Shown: piece after piece, positions 15,719 through 22,958 of the stretch
Position numbering within the stretch: position 1 is the first letter of the stretch
Layout: each line of letters starts with the position of its first letter
Assembly (NCBI GenBank): GCA_900757465.1
Contig: CAAENY010000018.1
Location: 1 to 33,735, forward strand
Length of the DNA: 33,735 nucleotides
Reading direction: 5' to 3'
DNA from: an uncultured Collinsella sp.
GTDB taxonomy: Bacteria; Actinomycetota; Coriobacteriia; Coriobacteriales; Coriobacteriaceae
The notes under the pieces: generated by a model
Databases searched by the model: none
What the model saw: only the letters and a program-made list of their open reading frames with translations
Told to the model about the DNA's origin: nothing
Translations under genes and position numbers: made by a program

Positions 15719-18601
15719 ATGACGCTACTGTATTTCCTTACCCTGTTTCCGCTGGTACCGGCGCTGGGCATGCTGCTCGTGCGCGGTGACCGCGCCCGCG
15801 ATGCGGTGGGGCTCATAGGTTCCGGCATTATTATGGCGGTGACAGTTGTAGTCGCCGCCATGTTTTTTGGCACGGGTCCGCAGAGCTTTGAGGTCGCCCC
15901 CGGCACCTCGCATGTGCTCTCGATCATCAGCTCCGTCATCGATGTTGTCCTGTGTGCTGTCATCCTGTACAACGCGTACAAATATAGGAACGTGCTCACC
16001 ACGGTGCTCGGCATAGTCCAGCTGGTGGGGTCGCTCGCCTTCGCTGCCATGACGCTGCCCGCGGCCGAAGCCGTCACCGCAACGCCGCTCTACCTGGACT
16101 ACATGAGCGTGATCATGGTCCTCGCCGTCGGCATTGTCGGCAGCCTAATCTGCGTGTATGCCCTGGGCTACATGAAGGACTTCCAGGCCCATGACGAGCA
16201 CGAGGCTTCGCTGCGCGGGCAGAATGCGCCCGACCGTCGCCCGCAGTTCCTAGCGCTTATGTTCCTGTTCCTCTCGGCCATGTTCGTCATCGTCACGAGC
16301 GACAACCTTGAGTGGCTGTTCTGCGGCTGGGAAATCACCACCGTGTGCTCGTTCCTTATGATTGGCTACACGCGCACGCCCGAGGCCATTAAAAACGCCT
16401 TTACCCAGATCATCCTCAACATGCTGGGCGGCATCGCGTTTTTGGCGGGCCTTATGTTCTTGCATGTCAACGGCATGCCGCTGACCATCTCGGGCATGAT
16501 CGAGCTTTCCGGCGCCGGAACCGCGCAATCCGCGCTGCTGGTGATGCCGGTCATCCTGCTGTCGCTCGCCGCACTCACCAAGGCCGCACAGATGCCGTTC
16601 CACACTTGGCTGCTCGGTGCTATGGTTGCCCCCACCCCCACGAGCGCCCTGCTGCACTCGTCCACCATGGTCAAGGCCGGCGTGTTCCTGATGGTCAAGC
16701 TGAGCCCGCTCTATGCCATCTATCCCGTGACCGGCTTTATGGTCACGAGCGTGGGCGCCGTCACGTTTTTGCTCGCTGCCCTCATGGCCATCTCGCAGAG
16801 CAACGCCAAGCGCGTTCTCGCGTACTCCACCATCTCCAACCTGGGCCTCATCAGTGCCTGCCTGGGTGTCGGCGCGCCCGAGGCCGTATGGGCGGCCATC
16901 TTCCTAATCCTGTTCCACACGGTGGCCAAGTCGCTGCTGTTCCTGTGCGTGGGCACGGCCGAGCATCATATCGGCAGCCGCAATATCGAGGACATGGATG
17001 GCATGTTCAGCCGCATGCCGCACCTGACGCGCCTGATGATGCTGGGCATTATGGGCATGTTCGTGGCGCCGTTTGGCATGCTCGTGTCCAAGTGGGGCGC
17101 CCTGGTGGCGTTTGCGCAGACCGGCAACGTGCTCATGATCATGGTGCTTGCCTTTGGCTCGGCCGCGACGTTTTACTTCTGGGGCAAGTGGCTTGCCAAG
17201 CTTTCGGGCGTCGACCCCACGGCTCAAAACGTTGAGGTCAATGTTCATAAGACCGAATGGATGGCCCTCAACACCATCGCCGCGCTGCTGATTCTGTGCT
17301 GCGTGGCGTTCCCGGTTATCTCGAGCGGTCTGGTGTCGCCTTACTTGGCAATGGTGTTTGGCCGCGTGCCGTACGTTATCGGCAAGGACGCCATGTATCT
17401 GATGGTGGTTATCGTGGCGTTTATCGCCGTGGTGCTGTTGACGTCGTTCCGCTTGAGCAACAAACCGCACGTAAACGTATATCTTTCGGGTGTGGGAACC
17501 GACAATTACCGCCATTTCCGCGGCTCGATGGGGCGCGAGGTGAAGGCCGAAAAGCGCAATTGGTACTCGGAGGACGCCCTTGGCGAGAAGCGTATTGGCC
17601 CCGCGGGTAGCGTCGTGTGCTGCAGCATTATCTTGTTTGCGCTGCTGTGCTGCGCGTGGATTGGGCCCGAGAGACTTGCCATGAGCGCGCCCTCGGTGCT
17701 GCGCGGCAAGTATTTCGAAGGTTCGGGCGTCGTGGGCATATTTATTGGCACCGTGGCGTTTGCCCTGATTGCGCCGCTTGTGGGCGGTTTGATTGACGGC
17801 CTTGACCGCAAACTTTCGGCCCGTATGCAGGGCCGCGTGGGCCCGCGCCTGCTGCAGCCCTTCTACGACGTTGCCAAGCTGCTGCGCAAGGCTCCTGCCA
17901 GCGTAAACACCATGGACGATACCTACATGGCGTGCGCGCTCATCTTCACCGTCGTGGGCGGCGGCATCTTTGTATCGGGCTCCAACACGCTGCTGTGCGC
18001 TTTTATGGTGACGCTCGCCGCGATCTTTGTGGTGTTGGCGTCCGCCTCGACGCAAAGCCCGTTTGCCCAGGTCGGCGCCGACCGCGAGCTGCTGCAGGTT
18101 ATGAGTTACGAGCCCGCCGTTCTGCTGATGAGCGTGGGTCTGTACCTTGCCACCGATAGCTTCGATTCCATCGCCGTGACGGGGCAGTCGGCCCCCATCA
18201 TCGTGTACAGCGCGCCCATTTTCCTGGCGCTGCTTGCGGTGCTTACCATCAAGCTGCGCAAGTCGCCGTTTGACCTTTCGTACTCGCATCACGCGCATCA
18301 GGAGATTGTCCAGGGCGTCGCCACCGAGATGAGCGGCGGCACGCTGGCCAAGATGACCCTTATGCACTGGTGCGAGACCGTGCTGTTTTTGATGTGGGTG
18401 GGCATGTTCTTTGTTTGGGACAACCCCGTGAGCTGGGTCATGGCCCTGATCGTGATGGCTGCGACGTATTTTGTCGAGGTGCTGATCGACAACACCTTTG
18501 CCCGCAGCACCTGGCGCAGCTGCTTTAAGCTCGGATGGGGCGTGGCGCTGGTGTTTGGCCTGCTCAACCTTCTGCCCATCCTCGTTGACGTGTTTATTTA
18601 G
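15719..18601 (+). CDS. Ech-type hydrogenase membrane subunits A and B fused (NuoL-like + NuoH-like)
   Basis: This 960-residue multi-span membrane protein combines two subunits of an energy-converting [NiFe] hydrogenase. The first roughly 640 residues resemble EchA/HyfB/NuoL ion-translocating subunits. They include CGWEITTVCSFLMIGY and ALTKAAQMPFHTWL, with the conserved charged residues, and the loop APTPTSALLHSSTMVKAGVF. The last roughly 300 (from about residue 670) are EchB/HycD/NuoH-like. They include GLDRKLSARMQGRVGPRLLQP, which joins the membrane arm to the catalytic arm, and LRKSPFDLSYSHHAHQEIV. In Methanosarcina Ech and most group 4 enzymes these are separate genes, and the combined length equals their sum. 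The frame is open throughout, with no stop at the junction. A GGGGGAG site precedes the ATG. It is first of five tightly spaced genes. Confidence 0.92.
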   Translation: MTLLYFLTLFPLVPALGMLLVRGDRARDAVGLIGSGIIMAVTVVVAAMFFGTGPQSFEVAPGTSHVLSIISSVIDVVLCAVILYNAYKYRNVLTTVLGIVQLVGSLAFAAMTLPAAEAVTATPLYLDYMSVIMVLAVGIVGSLICVYALGYMKDFQAHDEHEASLRGQNAPDRRPQFLALMFLFLSAMFVIVTSDNLEWLFCGWEITTVCSFLMIGYTRTPEAIKNAFTQIILNMLGGIAFLAGLMFLHVNGMPLTISGMIELSGAGTAQSALLVMPVILLSLAALTKAAQMPFHTWLLGAMVAPTPTSALLHSSTMVKAGVFLMVKLSPLYAIYPVTGFMVTSVGAVTFLLAALMAISQSNAKRVLAYSTISNLGLISACLGVGAPEAVWAAIFLILFHTVAKSLLFLCVGTAEHHIGSRNIEDMDGMFSRMPHLTRLMMLGIMGMFVAPFGMLVSKWGALVAFAQTGNVLMIMVLAFGSAATFYFWGKWLAKLSGVDPTAQNVEVNVHKTEWMALNTIAALLILCCVAFPVISSGLVSPYLAMVFGRVPYVIGKDAMYLMVVIVAFIAVVLLTSFRLSNKPHVNVYLSGVGTDNYRHFRGSMGREVKAEKRNWYSEDALGEKRIGPAGSVVCCSIILFALLCCAWIGPERLAMSAPSVLRGKYFEGSGVVGIFIGTVAFALIAPLVGGLIDGLDRKLSARMQGRVGPRLLQPFYDVAKLLRKAPASVNTMDDTYMACALIFTVVGGGIFVSGSNTLLCAFMVTLAAIFVVLASASTQSPFAQVGADRELLQVMSYEPAVLLMSVGLYLATDSFDSIAVTGQSAPIIVYSAPIFLALLAVLTIKLRKSPFDLSYSHHAHQEIVQGVATEMSGGTLAKMTLMHWCETVLFLMWVGMFFVWDNPVSWVMALIVMAATYFVEVLIDNTFARSTWRSCFKLGWGVALVFGLLNLLPILVDVFI

Positions 18602-18613
18602 GAGGCGGCATCC

Positions 18614-19231
18614 ATGGATCATAAAATGTCGCGCTCGCCGTGGGTTATTCATTACGACGGCTCGAGCTGCAACGGATGCGATATCGAGGTACTGGCCTCG
18701 CTCACGCCGCTGTTCGATGCGGAGCGCTTTGGCGTGGTCAACACCGGCAACCCCAAGCATGCGGATATCTTTTTGGTGACGGGGTCGGTCAATGCCCAGA
18801 ACCTGCCCGTCGTGCGCCAAATCTACAACCAGATGCTCGAGCCCAAGTGCGTGGTGGCCTGCGGCATCTGCGCGTGTTCGGGCGGCGTATTCCGCGATGC
18901 CTATAACGTGATCGGCGGCGTGGACCGCGCGATTCCCGTGGATGTGTACGCGCCCGGGTGCGCCATTCGCCCCGAGACGGTGATCGATGCCATCGTGGAG
19001 GCGTGCGGCATCCTGGATCAGAAGGAGGCCGTGATGCGTGCTGGCGGTGACCCGCTTACCGTGGGCGGTGCTGCTACCTGGGATGGCGGCGTTGAGCTGG
19101 GCGAGGACGGGTTTGTGGCTGCGGGGGCCGGGGCTGACGGTGCCGGTGACGCGCCTGCCGGGAAGCCCGCCGCGCCCGTCGCTGGCGACGCACCTGCTGA
19201 GACGCCCGCCGCTGCAAAGGAGGCCGAGTAA
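18614..19231 (+). CDS. echC: Ech-type [NiFe] hydrogenase small subunit (EchC-like)
   Basis: This 205-residue NuoB-like subunit holds the proximal [4Fe-4S] cluster that passes electrons to the NiFe site. Cluster ligands are visible in SSCNGCDIE, VACGICACSGGVF and APGCAIRPE. The core ends near residue 150. A tail of about 55 residues rich in Ala, Gly and Pro follows, which homologues usually lack. A GGAGG site lies about eight bases ahead of ATG 18614. The gene follows the fused AB gene by 12 bp, and its TAA stop shares one base with the next ATG, indicating coupled translation. Confidence 0.93.
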   Translation: MDHKMSRSPWVIHYDGSSCNGCDIEVLASLTPLFDAERFGVVNTGNPKHADIFLVTGSVNAQNLPVVRQIYNQMLEPKCVVACGICACSGGVFRDAYNVIGGVDRAIPVDVYAPGCAIRPETVIDAIVEACGILDQKEAVMRAGGDPLTVGGAATWDGGVELGEDGFVAAGAGADGAGDAPAGKPAAPVAGDAPAETPAAAKEAE

Positions 19232-19944
19232 TGCAAAAGGCTATCTATACCACCGTCGGGATCGACGAGCTCCTGTCGCATGTCCAGGCGCTCAAGGGCG
19301 TCGGCGCGCGCTTTGTGCAGATGCATGCCGAGCGCAACGTCGACGACGGCACGTATCGCCTGGTCTATACGTTTATCAACGTTCGTGCTGCACAGGAGCA
19401 GATCGCGCGGGACGGAAACTATGCAATTGAGAATCTGGTGGTCGAGGGTATCGATCAGTACCAGGAGATTCCGTCCATCAGTTCGTATTATCCGGCGGTG
19501 TTCCCGTTTGAAAATGAGGCGCACGACCTGTTCGGGCTTGCCATTACCGATATGCAGATCGACTTTAAGGGCTTTTTCTACCAGGTCTCGACTGCCGAGC
19601 CCATGAGCGTTATCACGCCCGAGGTGAAGGCCGCGCGCGAGAAAGCCATGAAGGTGCGTGCCGCTGCCGAGGCCAAGGCGCGCAAGGCTGCCGCCGAGAA
19701 GGCCGCCGCGGCTGCGGCTGCAGGGGAGGGCACTGCGAGCGTCGGCGATGCCGTGGGCACCGCTGCTCAGCCCGCTGCGGCTGCCGGCTCCGATACTCAG
19801 CACGATGAGGCCGCTGCGAAGGCGGCGCTCAAGGCTGCCGAGATGGAGGCAAAGCTCGCCGCCATGGATCCCGAGAAAGCGGCCAAGGTCCGAGCGGCGC
19901 TTGCTGCCAAGGCCGCCCGCGACAAGCAGAAAAAGGAGGCGTAA
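19231..19944 (+). CDS. echD: Ech-type hydrogenase NuoC-like subunit (EchD-like) with helical tail
   Basis: The first roughly 125 residues match the NuoC / 30-kDa subunit fold. They include the family stretch SSYYPAVFPFENEAHDLFGL, where the usual EAYDMFG appears as EAHDLFG. This subunit structurally links the large and small catalytic subunits. After VITPEV the protein continues for about 110 residues made almost wholly of Ala, Lys, Glu and Arg. This is probably a long charged helix or disordered tail, and it is not part of the normal family length (EchD is usually about 120 residues). Its role is unknown. It might bind the complex partners or stabilise it on the membrane face. The start overlaps the previous stop by one base. 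The next gene begins five bases later. Confidence 0.88.
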   Translation: MQKAIYTTVGIDELLSHVQALKGVGARFVQMHAERNVDDGTYRLVYTFINVRAAQEQIARDGNYAIENLVVEGIDQYQEIPSISSYYPAVFPFENEAHDLFGLAITDMQIDFKGFFYQVSTAEPMSVITPEVKAAREKAMKVRAAAEAKARKAAAEKAAAAAAAGEGTASVGDAVGTAAQPAAAAGSDTQHDEAAAKAALKAAEMEAKLAAMDPEKAAKVRAALAAKAARDKQKKEA

Positions 19945-19949
19945 GGTCC

Positions 19950-21038
19950 ATGGCACATCGCTCCGTTATTCCGTTTGGCCCGCAGCACCCGGTGCTGCCC
20001 GAGCCGCTTCATCTGGACTTGGTGATCGAGGACGACCGCGTTATCGAGGCAATTCCACAGATCGGCTTTGTGCACCGCGGGCTCGAGAAGCTCACCGAAA
20101 AGCGTGACATGCACCAGTTTGGCTACATCGCCGAGCGCATCTGCGGCATCTGTGCCGTGGGTCACAGCTGCGGCTATGCCAGCGCCTGCGAGCGCATGCT
20201 CGACATCGAGGTGCCCGGCCGTGTGCAGTATATCCGCACCATTTTGCACGAGCTCTCGCGTATTCACTCGCACCTGCTGTGGCTGGGCCTGCTCGCCGAT
20301 GCCTTTGGCTTCGAGGCGCTGTTCTATCGTTCTTGGACGCTGCGCGAGCAGATTCTCAAGATCTTTGAGAGCACTTGCGGCGGGCGCGTGATTCTGTCGA
20401 TTAACGAGATCGGCGGTCTTAAGCACGACATCGAGGACTCCGAGCTGGCGGGTATTGTCCAGACGCTCGATGCCATGCGTCCCGACTACGAGGCCCTGGT
20501 GCATACGTTTTTGGACGACGCCAGCTGCGACGAGCGCCTGCATGGCGTGGGCGTGATCAGCAAGAAGGACGCGCTGGAGCTTTCGATGGTCGGCCCGTTT
20601 GGTCGCGCTTCGGGCGTGGACTACGACGTGCGCATGTTCGGCGACGGCGCCTATGCGGACCTGGCTGCATTCGAGCCCATCGTTGCCACCGACGGCGACT
20701 GCTATGCCCGCTGTCAGGTGCGTTGTGCCGAGGTCACGCAGGCCATGGACATCATTAAGGAGCTTGTCAGCAAGATCCCGCACGACGGTATCGGCGGGCG
20801 CACCAAGCTCACGCCGGCCGACGGCGCGCGCGGCGAGGTTGTGATTGAGCAGCCGCGCGGCGAGGCGTACTACTATGTGCGCGGCAACGGCACCAAGAAT
20901 CTGGACCGTTTTCGCGTGCGCACGCCGACGTCGCAGAACCTGGCGGGTCTGACACATGCGCTGCAGGGCGTGCTCCTTGCCAACGTGCCCATGATTATCC
21001 TGACCATCGACCCCTGCATTAGCTGCACGGAAAGGTAG
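19950..21038 (+). CDS. echE: Ech-type [NiFe] hydrogenase large (catalytic) subunit (EchE-like)
   Basis: This 362-residue subunit carries the nickel-iron centre that interconverts protons and H2. The N-terminal motif is RICGICAVGH (63-72) with Cys65 and Cys68. The C-terminal motif is DPCISC, with Cys356 and Cys359, followed only by TER. All four Ni ligands are therefore present, which distinguishes it from the cysteine-less NuoD of complex I. The end is three residues after the last ligand, so no cleavable C-terminal extension exists, as reported for EchE and CooH and unlike HycE. Maturation should not need a HycI-type protease, although HypA-F would still be required and is not in this window. 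It is co-transcribed with echC, echD and echF. Confidence 0.95.
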   Translation: MAHRSVIPFGPQHPVLPEPLHLDLVIEDDRVIEAIPQIGFVHRGLEKLTEKRDMHQFGYIAERICGICAVGHSCGYASACERMLDIEVPGRVQYIRTILHELSRIHSHLLWLGLLADAFGFEALFYRSWTLREQILKIFESTCGGRVILSINEIGGLKHDIEDSELAGIVQTLDAMRPDYEALVHTFLDDASCDERLHGVGVISKKDALELSMVGPFGRASGVDYDVRMFGDGAYADLAAFEPIVATDGDCYARCQVRCAEVTQAMDIIKELVSKIPHDGIGGRTKLTPADGARGEVVIEQPRGEAYYYVRGNGTKNLDRFRVRTPTSQNLAGLTHALQGVLLANVPMIILTIDPCISCTER

Positions 21039-21045
21039 GCGCGGC

Positions 21046-21387
21046 ATGAGTTTGCTGACATTTGCCAAGACGGCCTTGGGTTCTATGGTCAAGCAGCCGG
21101 TCACGGTGTGCTATCCGCAGGAGAAACTGACGGCGCCCGAGCGCTTGCGCGGGCATATCGTCAACGACATGGACGTGTGTATCTGCTGCGGCATGTGCGC
21201 GCGTCGCTGCCCGGCGGGCGCGCTCGCGGTCGATCGCAAGGGTGGAACGTGGTCGATCGACCCGTATGCTTGCGTGGTATGCGGCGAGTGCATCGAAAGC
21301 TGCCCCAAGCACTGCCTGACTATGGACACCGTCCGCACTCCAGTCGCAGCGGACAAGACTCCCACGGTAGAAACTAAGCCGGAGTAG
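21046..21387 (+). CDS. echF: Ech-type hydrogenase ferredoxin-like subunit (EchF-like)
   Basis: This 113-residue two-[4Fe-4S] polyferredoxin has cluster motifs CICCGMCARRCP and CVVCGECIESCP. It is homologous to NuoI and accepts electrons from soluble ferredoxin for the small subunit. It is the last gene of the A-F operon and begins seven bases after the large-subunit stop. The C-terminal end is short and polar. The usual Ech gene order AB-C-D-E-F is exactly preserved. Confidence 0.94.
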   Translation: MSLLTFAKTALGSMVKQPVTVCYPQEKLTAPERLRGHIVNDMDVCICCGMCARRCPAGALAVDRKGGTWSIDPYACVVCGECIESCPKHCLTMDTVRTPVAADKTPTVETKPE

Positions 21388-21401
21388 CGCGAGGACGGAC
21401 C

Positions 21402-21429
21402 AAAAAATGGGCCGGTGATTCGCCGGCCC
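21402..21429 (-). terminator. Terminator between the hydrogenase operon and the decayed gene
   Basis: GGGCCGG (21409-21415) pairs with CCGGCCC (21423-21429). On the minus strand the stem is followed by ATTTTTT, so it ends transcription coming from the right. A second larger hairpin (ATCGGGGC near 21433 with GCCCCGAT near 21466) lies just beyond it and could serve the plus strand. Confidence 0.7.
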
Positions 21430-21495
21430 GCATATCGGGGCTTGCCAGTTGTCTGGTGGGCCCCGATTTATATGATGGGGAGATATGGAGGGAAG

Positions 21496-21999
21496 TTACC
21501 CCTGCTTTTTATGGATGCCGGCGATGTGCCGTGCGGTGTTCTTGAGCTTTGCCATCATGCTCGGGTCGGGGCGCGCGGCCTCTCACGCTTCGCGCTCGCG
21601 ACGTTTCACATACTCGTTTTGGATGGGCCCGCCGTACTCCTCGACAAGGCGTTTGTACCAGTCGGCTGCTCCTTGGACTTCTTCTGCGGTGGGGTGGCCC
21701 TTCATGACGCCGCCCACGAGTTTGAAGGGTCCGAATGTGTCATAGCCGCATGCGCCGTAGGTTCCGATATACGTTGCGCGTTGAGTCCTTGCGATTCCCT
21801 CGAGATCGCGCGTGTACCATTTGTTTTTGCCGCCATAGGTCATGAGGCCAAAAACCATGTAGCCATCGATCGGCCAAGGGGATGATGCAGATCGGGGTCG
21901 CTTACCGTTATCTGCATCAACGGGGTTAATAAAGTAAAGGTGCGCCGCTCTTTTGACATCCTTGGTTAGAGCAAAACTACCGGATCGAAAACTACGCAT
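21496..21999 (-). pseudogene. Decayed hypothetical gene with in-frame TGA
   Basis: I do not recognise this protein. An open frame on the minus strand gives 138 residues, including WPIDGYMVFGLMTYGGKNKW and a C-terminal helix-like part ending YVKRREREA, then a TGA (21583-21585). The same frame continues after the TGA with 28 more plausible residues (starting EAARPDPSMMAKLKN) to a TAA at 21496-21498, right before the terminator. The first ATG (21999) has no ribosome site and lies against the palindromic control region. The frame upstream of it is AT-rich and has no better start. The gene therefore seems truncated at the 5' end and broken by a nonsense change, perhaps from CGA (Arg). If the 138-residue form is expressed, it would be a shortened protein. 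Confidence 0.55.
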
Positions 22000-22002
22000 A
22001 CA

Positions 22003-22098
22003 CTGGTATTTAATAACAATTACCAGCGGTTTATATCATTGATACCAATTGGTATCAATGATATAAAACCTCTACTTATTCAATACCGTTGGGGTATT
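22003..22098. promoter_or_regulatory. Cluster of GGTA/TACC dyads including a perfect 38-bp palindrome
   Basis: Bases 22030-22067 form a perfect 38-bp palindrome whose core is GATACCAATTGGTATC. On its left, CTGGTA (22003-22008) and TACCAG (22021-22026) form a dyad. On its right, AATACC (22082-22087) and GGTATT (22093-22098) form another. Three related dyads between a decayed gene and a secreted glycosidase gene look like operators of a dimeric regulator (GntR or LacI type by general appearance). No regulator gene is next to it. Confidence 0.55.
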
Positions 22099-22244
22099 AA
22101 TATCGACCGTTTGCTAGCTGCTGGCCGATTGCCAAGGTTCGTGCTGAATGGCTCCTCTACAATGTTTACATTTGCTGGATGCGCTAAGAGAGTTACGTCT
22201 GATGACCGTAGGGCGCGGCGCAGATTGAAGAGAAAGGGGAGCGA

Positions 22245-22934
22245 ATGCTCAAAAAACGCTATTTTGCCGCCACCATTCTTGCAATGGTGGGCCTCTTGGG
22301 GCTGTCAGCTCCGCCCGCCGCATACGCGGACGGATATGGCAGCGTGGACGTGAACAAATCGACCGGTAATATAACTATCGGGAATAATGCGATTTCTAGA
22401 ACGTTTAGCATCGCAGGCGGCAAGCTTACGACTGTCGAGATTAACAATAAGCTTGCTTCGACCACGCTTGTTCCCGGATCGGGGTCCGAAGAATTCGTCA
22501 TTCAGTCGCTCGCCGAGGCCACGCGTCTAGAGCCGACGGCTGCGCTCACGAGCGTCAAGCCTACGGCGGCAACTGCCGTGGGATCCTCGGTTGATTCGAA
22601 CGAGGGCGCGCTGGCGTCAAAGGCAATCGATGGAGATGCAAGTACCTACTGGGCTTCTTCTGCGGAGACTGCGGGCACGGCAAACCTCGTTGTAGATTTT
22701 GGTGGAATCAAAACCATCGCTAGCGTTAGCTATACGCCGCGTCACCACGATTCGGCGGGCTATAACTGCACGGGTCGAGTCAAGACGTACAAGCTCGAGC
22801 AACAGAAGGCCGACGGTGCATGGGTGACGCTCGTGGAGAATGGCACCATGGAGGATACGGGTGCTACCACTATCACCTTTGACGCCGTGGAGGCAAAGGC
22901 GATTCGCCTGACCGGTCTCACCACATACCATTGA
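22245..22934 (+). CDS. N-terminal fragment of secreted glycosidase (ends at in-frame TGA)
   Basis: This 229-codon piece starts with a clear signal peptide (MLKKRYFAATILAMVGLLGL, cleavage near YADG). The beginning of the glycosidase beta-sandwich domain follows (about residues 30-85). Most of an F5/8 type C (discoidin-like, sugar-binding) domain comes next (about 95-229), including AIDGDASTYW and KAIRLTGLTTYH. The frame stops at TGA 22932-22934, just before the last strand of that domain. The following codons in the same frame encode the missing end (NKYMNAAELDVL) and the catalytic part. It is therefore one gene interrupted by a single stop, not two genes. GGGGAG precedes ATG 22245 at good spacing. 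If the stop is real, this secreted fragment alone would be made and would have no catalytic or anchoring part. Confidence 0.8.
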   Translation: MLKKRYFAATILAMVGLLGLSAPPAAYADGYGSVDVNKSTGNITIGNNAISRTFSIAGGKLTTVEINNKLASTTLVPGSGSEEFVIQSLAEATRLEPTAALTSVKPTAATAVGSSVDSNEGALASKAIDGDASTYWASSAETAGTANLVVDFGGIKTIASVSYTPRHHDSAGYNCTGRVKTYKLEQQKADGAWVTLVENGTMEDTGATTITFDAVEAKAIRLTGLTTYH

Positions 22935-22958
22935 CAGTCTTTCAATGAGAATAAATAC

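Noticed and set aside
16904..18820. 638-residue minus-strand open frame opposite the hydrogenase membrane gene
   Set aside because: His/Arg-rich shadow with no domain, spanning two clear plus-strand genes and their junction.
21415..21885. 156-residue plus-strand open frame
   Set aside because: It is antisense to the decayed hypothetical gene and covers its terminator. It has no ribosome site or recognisable motif.
22932..22934. Selenocysteine codon
   Set aside because: No stem-loop with a suitable apical loop was seen just after the TGA, and F5/8C domains have no known role for selenocysteine. Nonsense change or readthrough is more likely.
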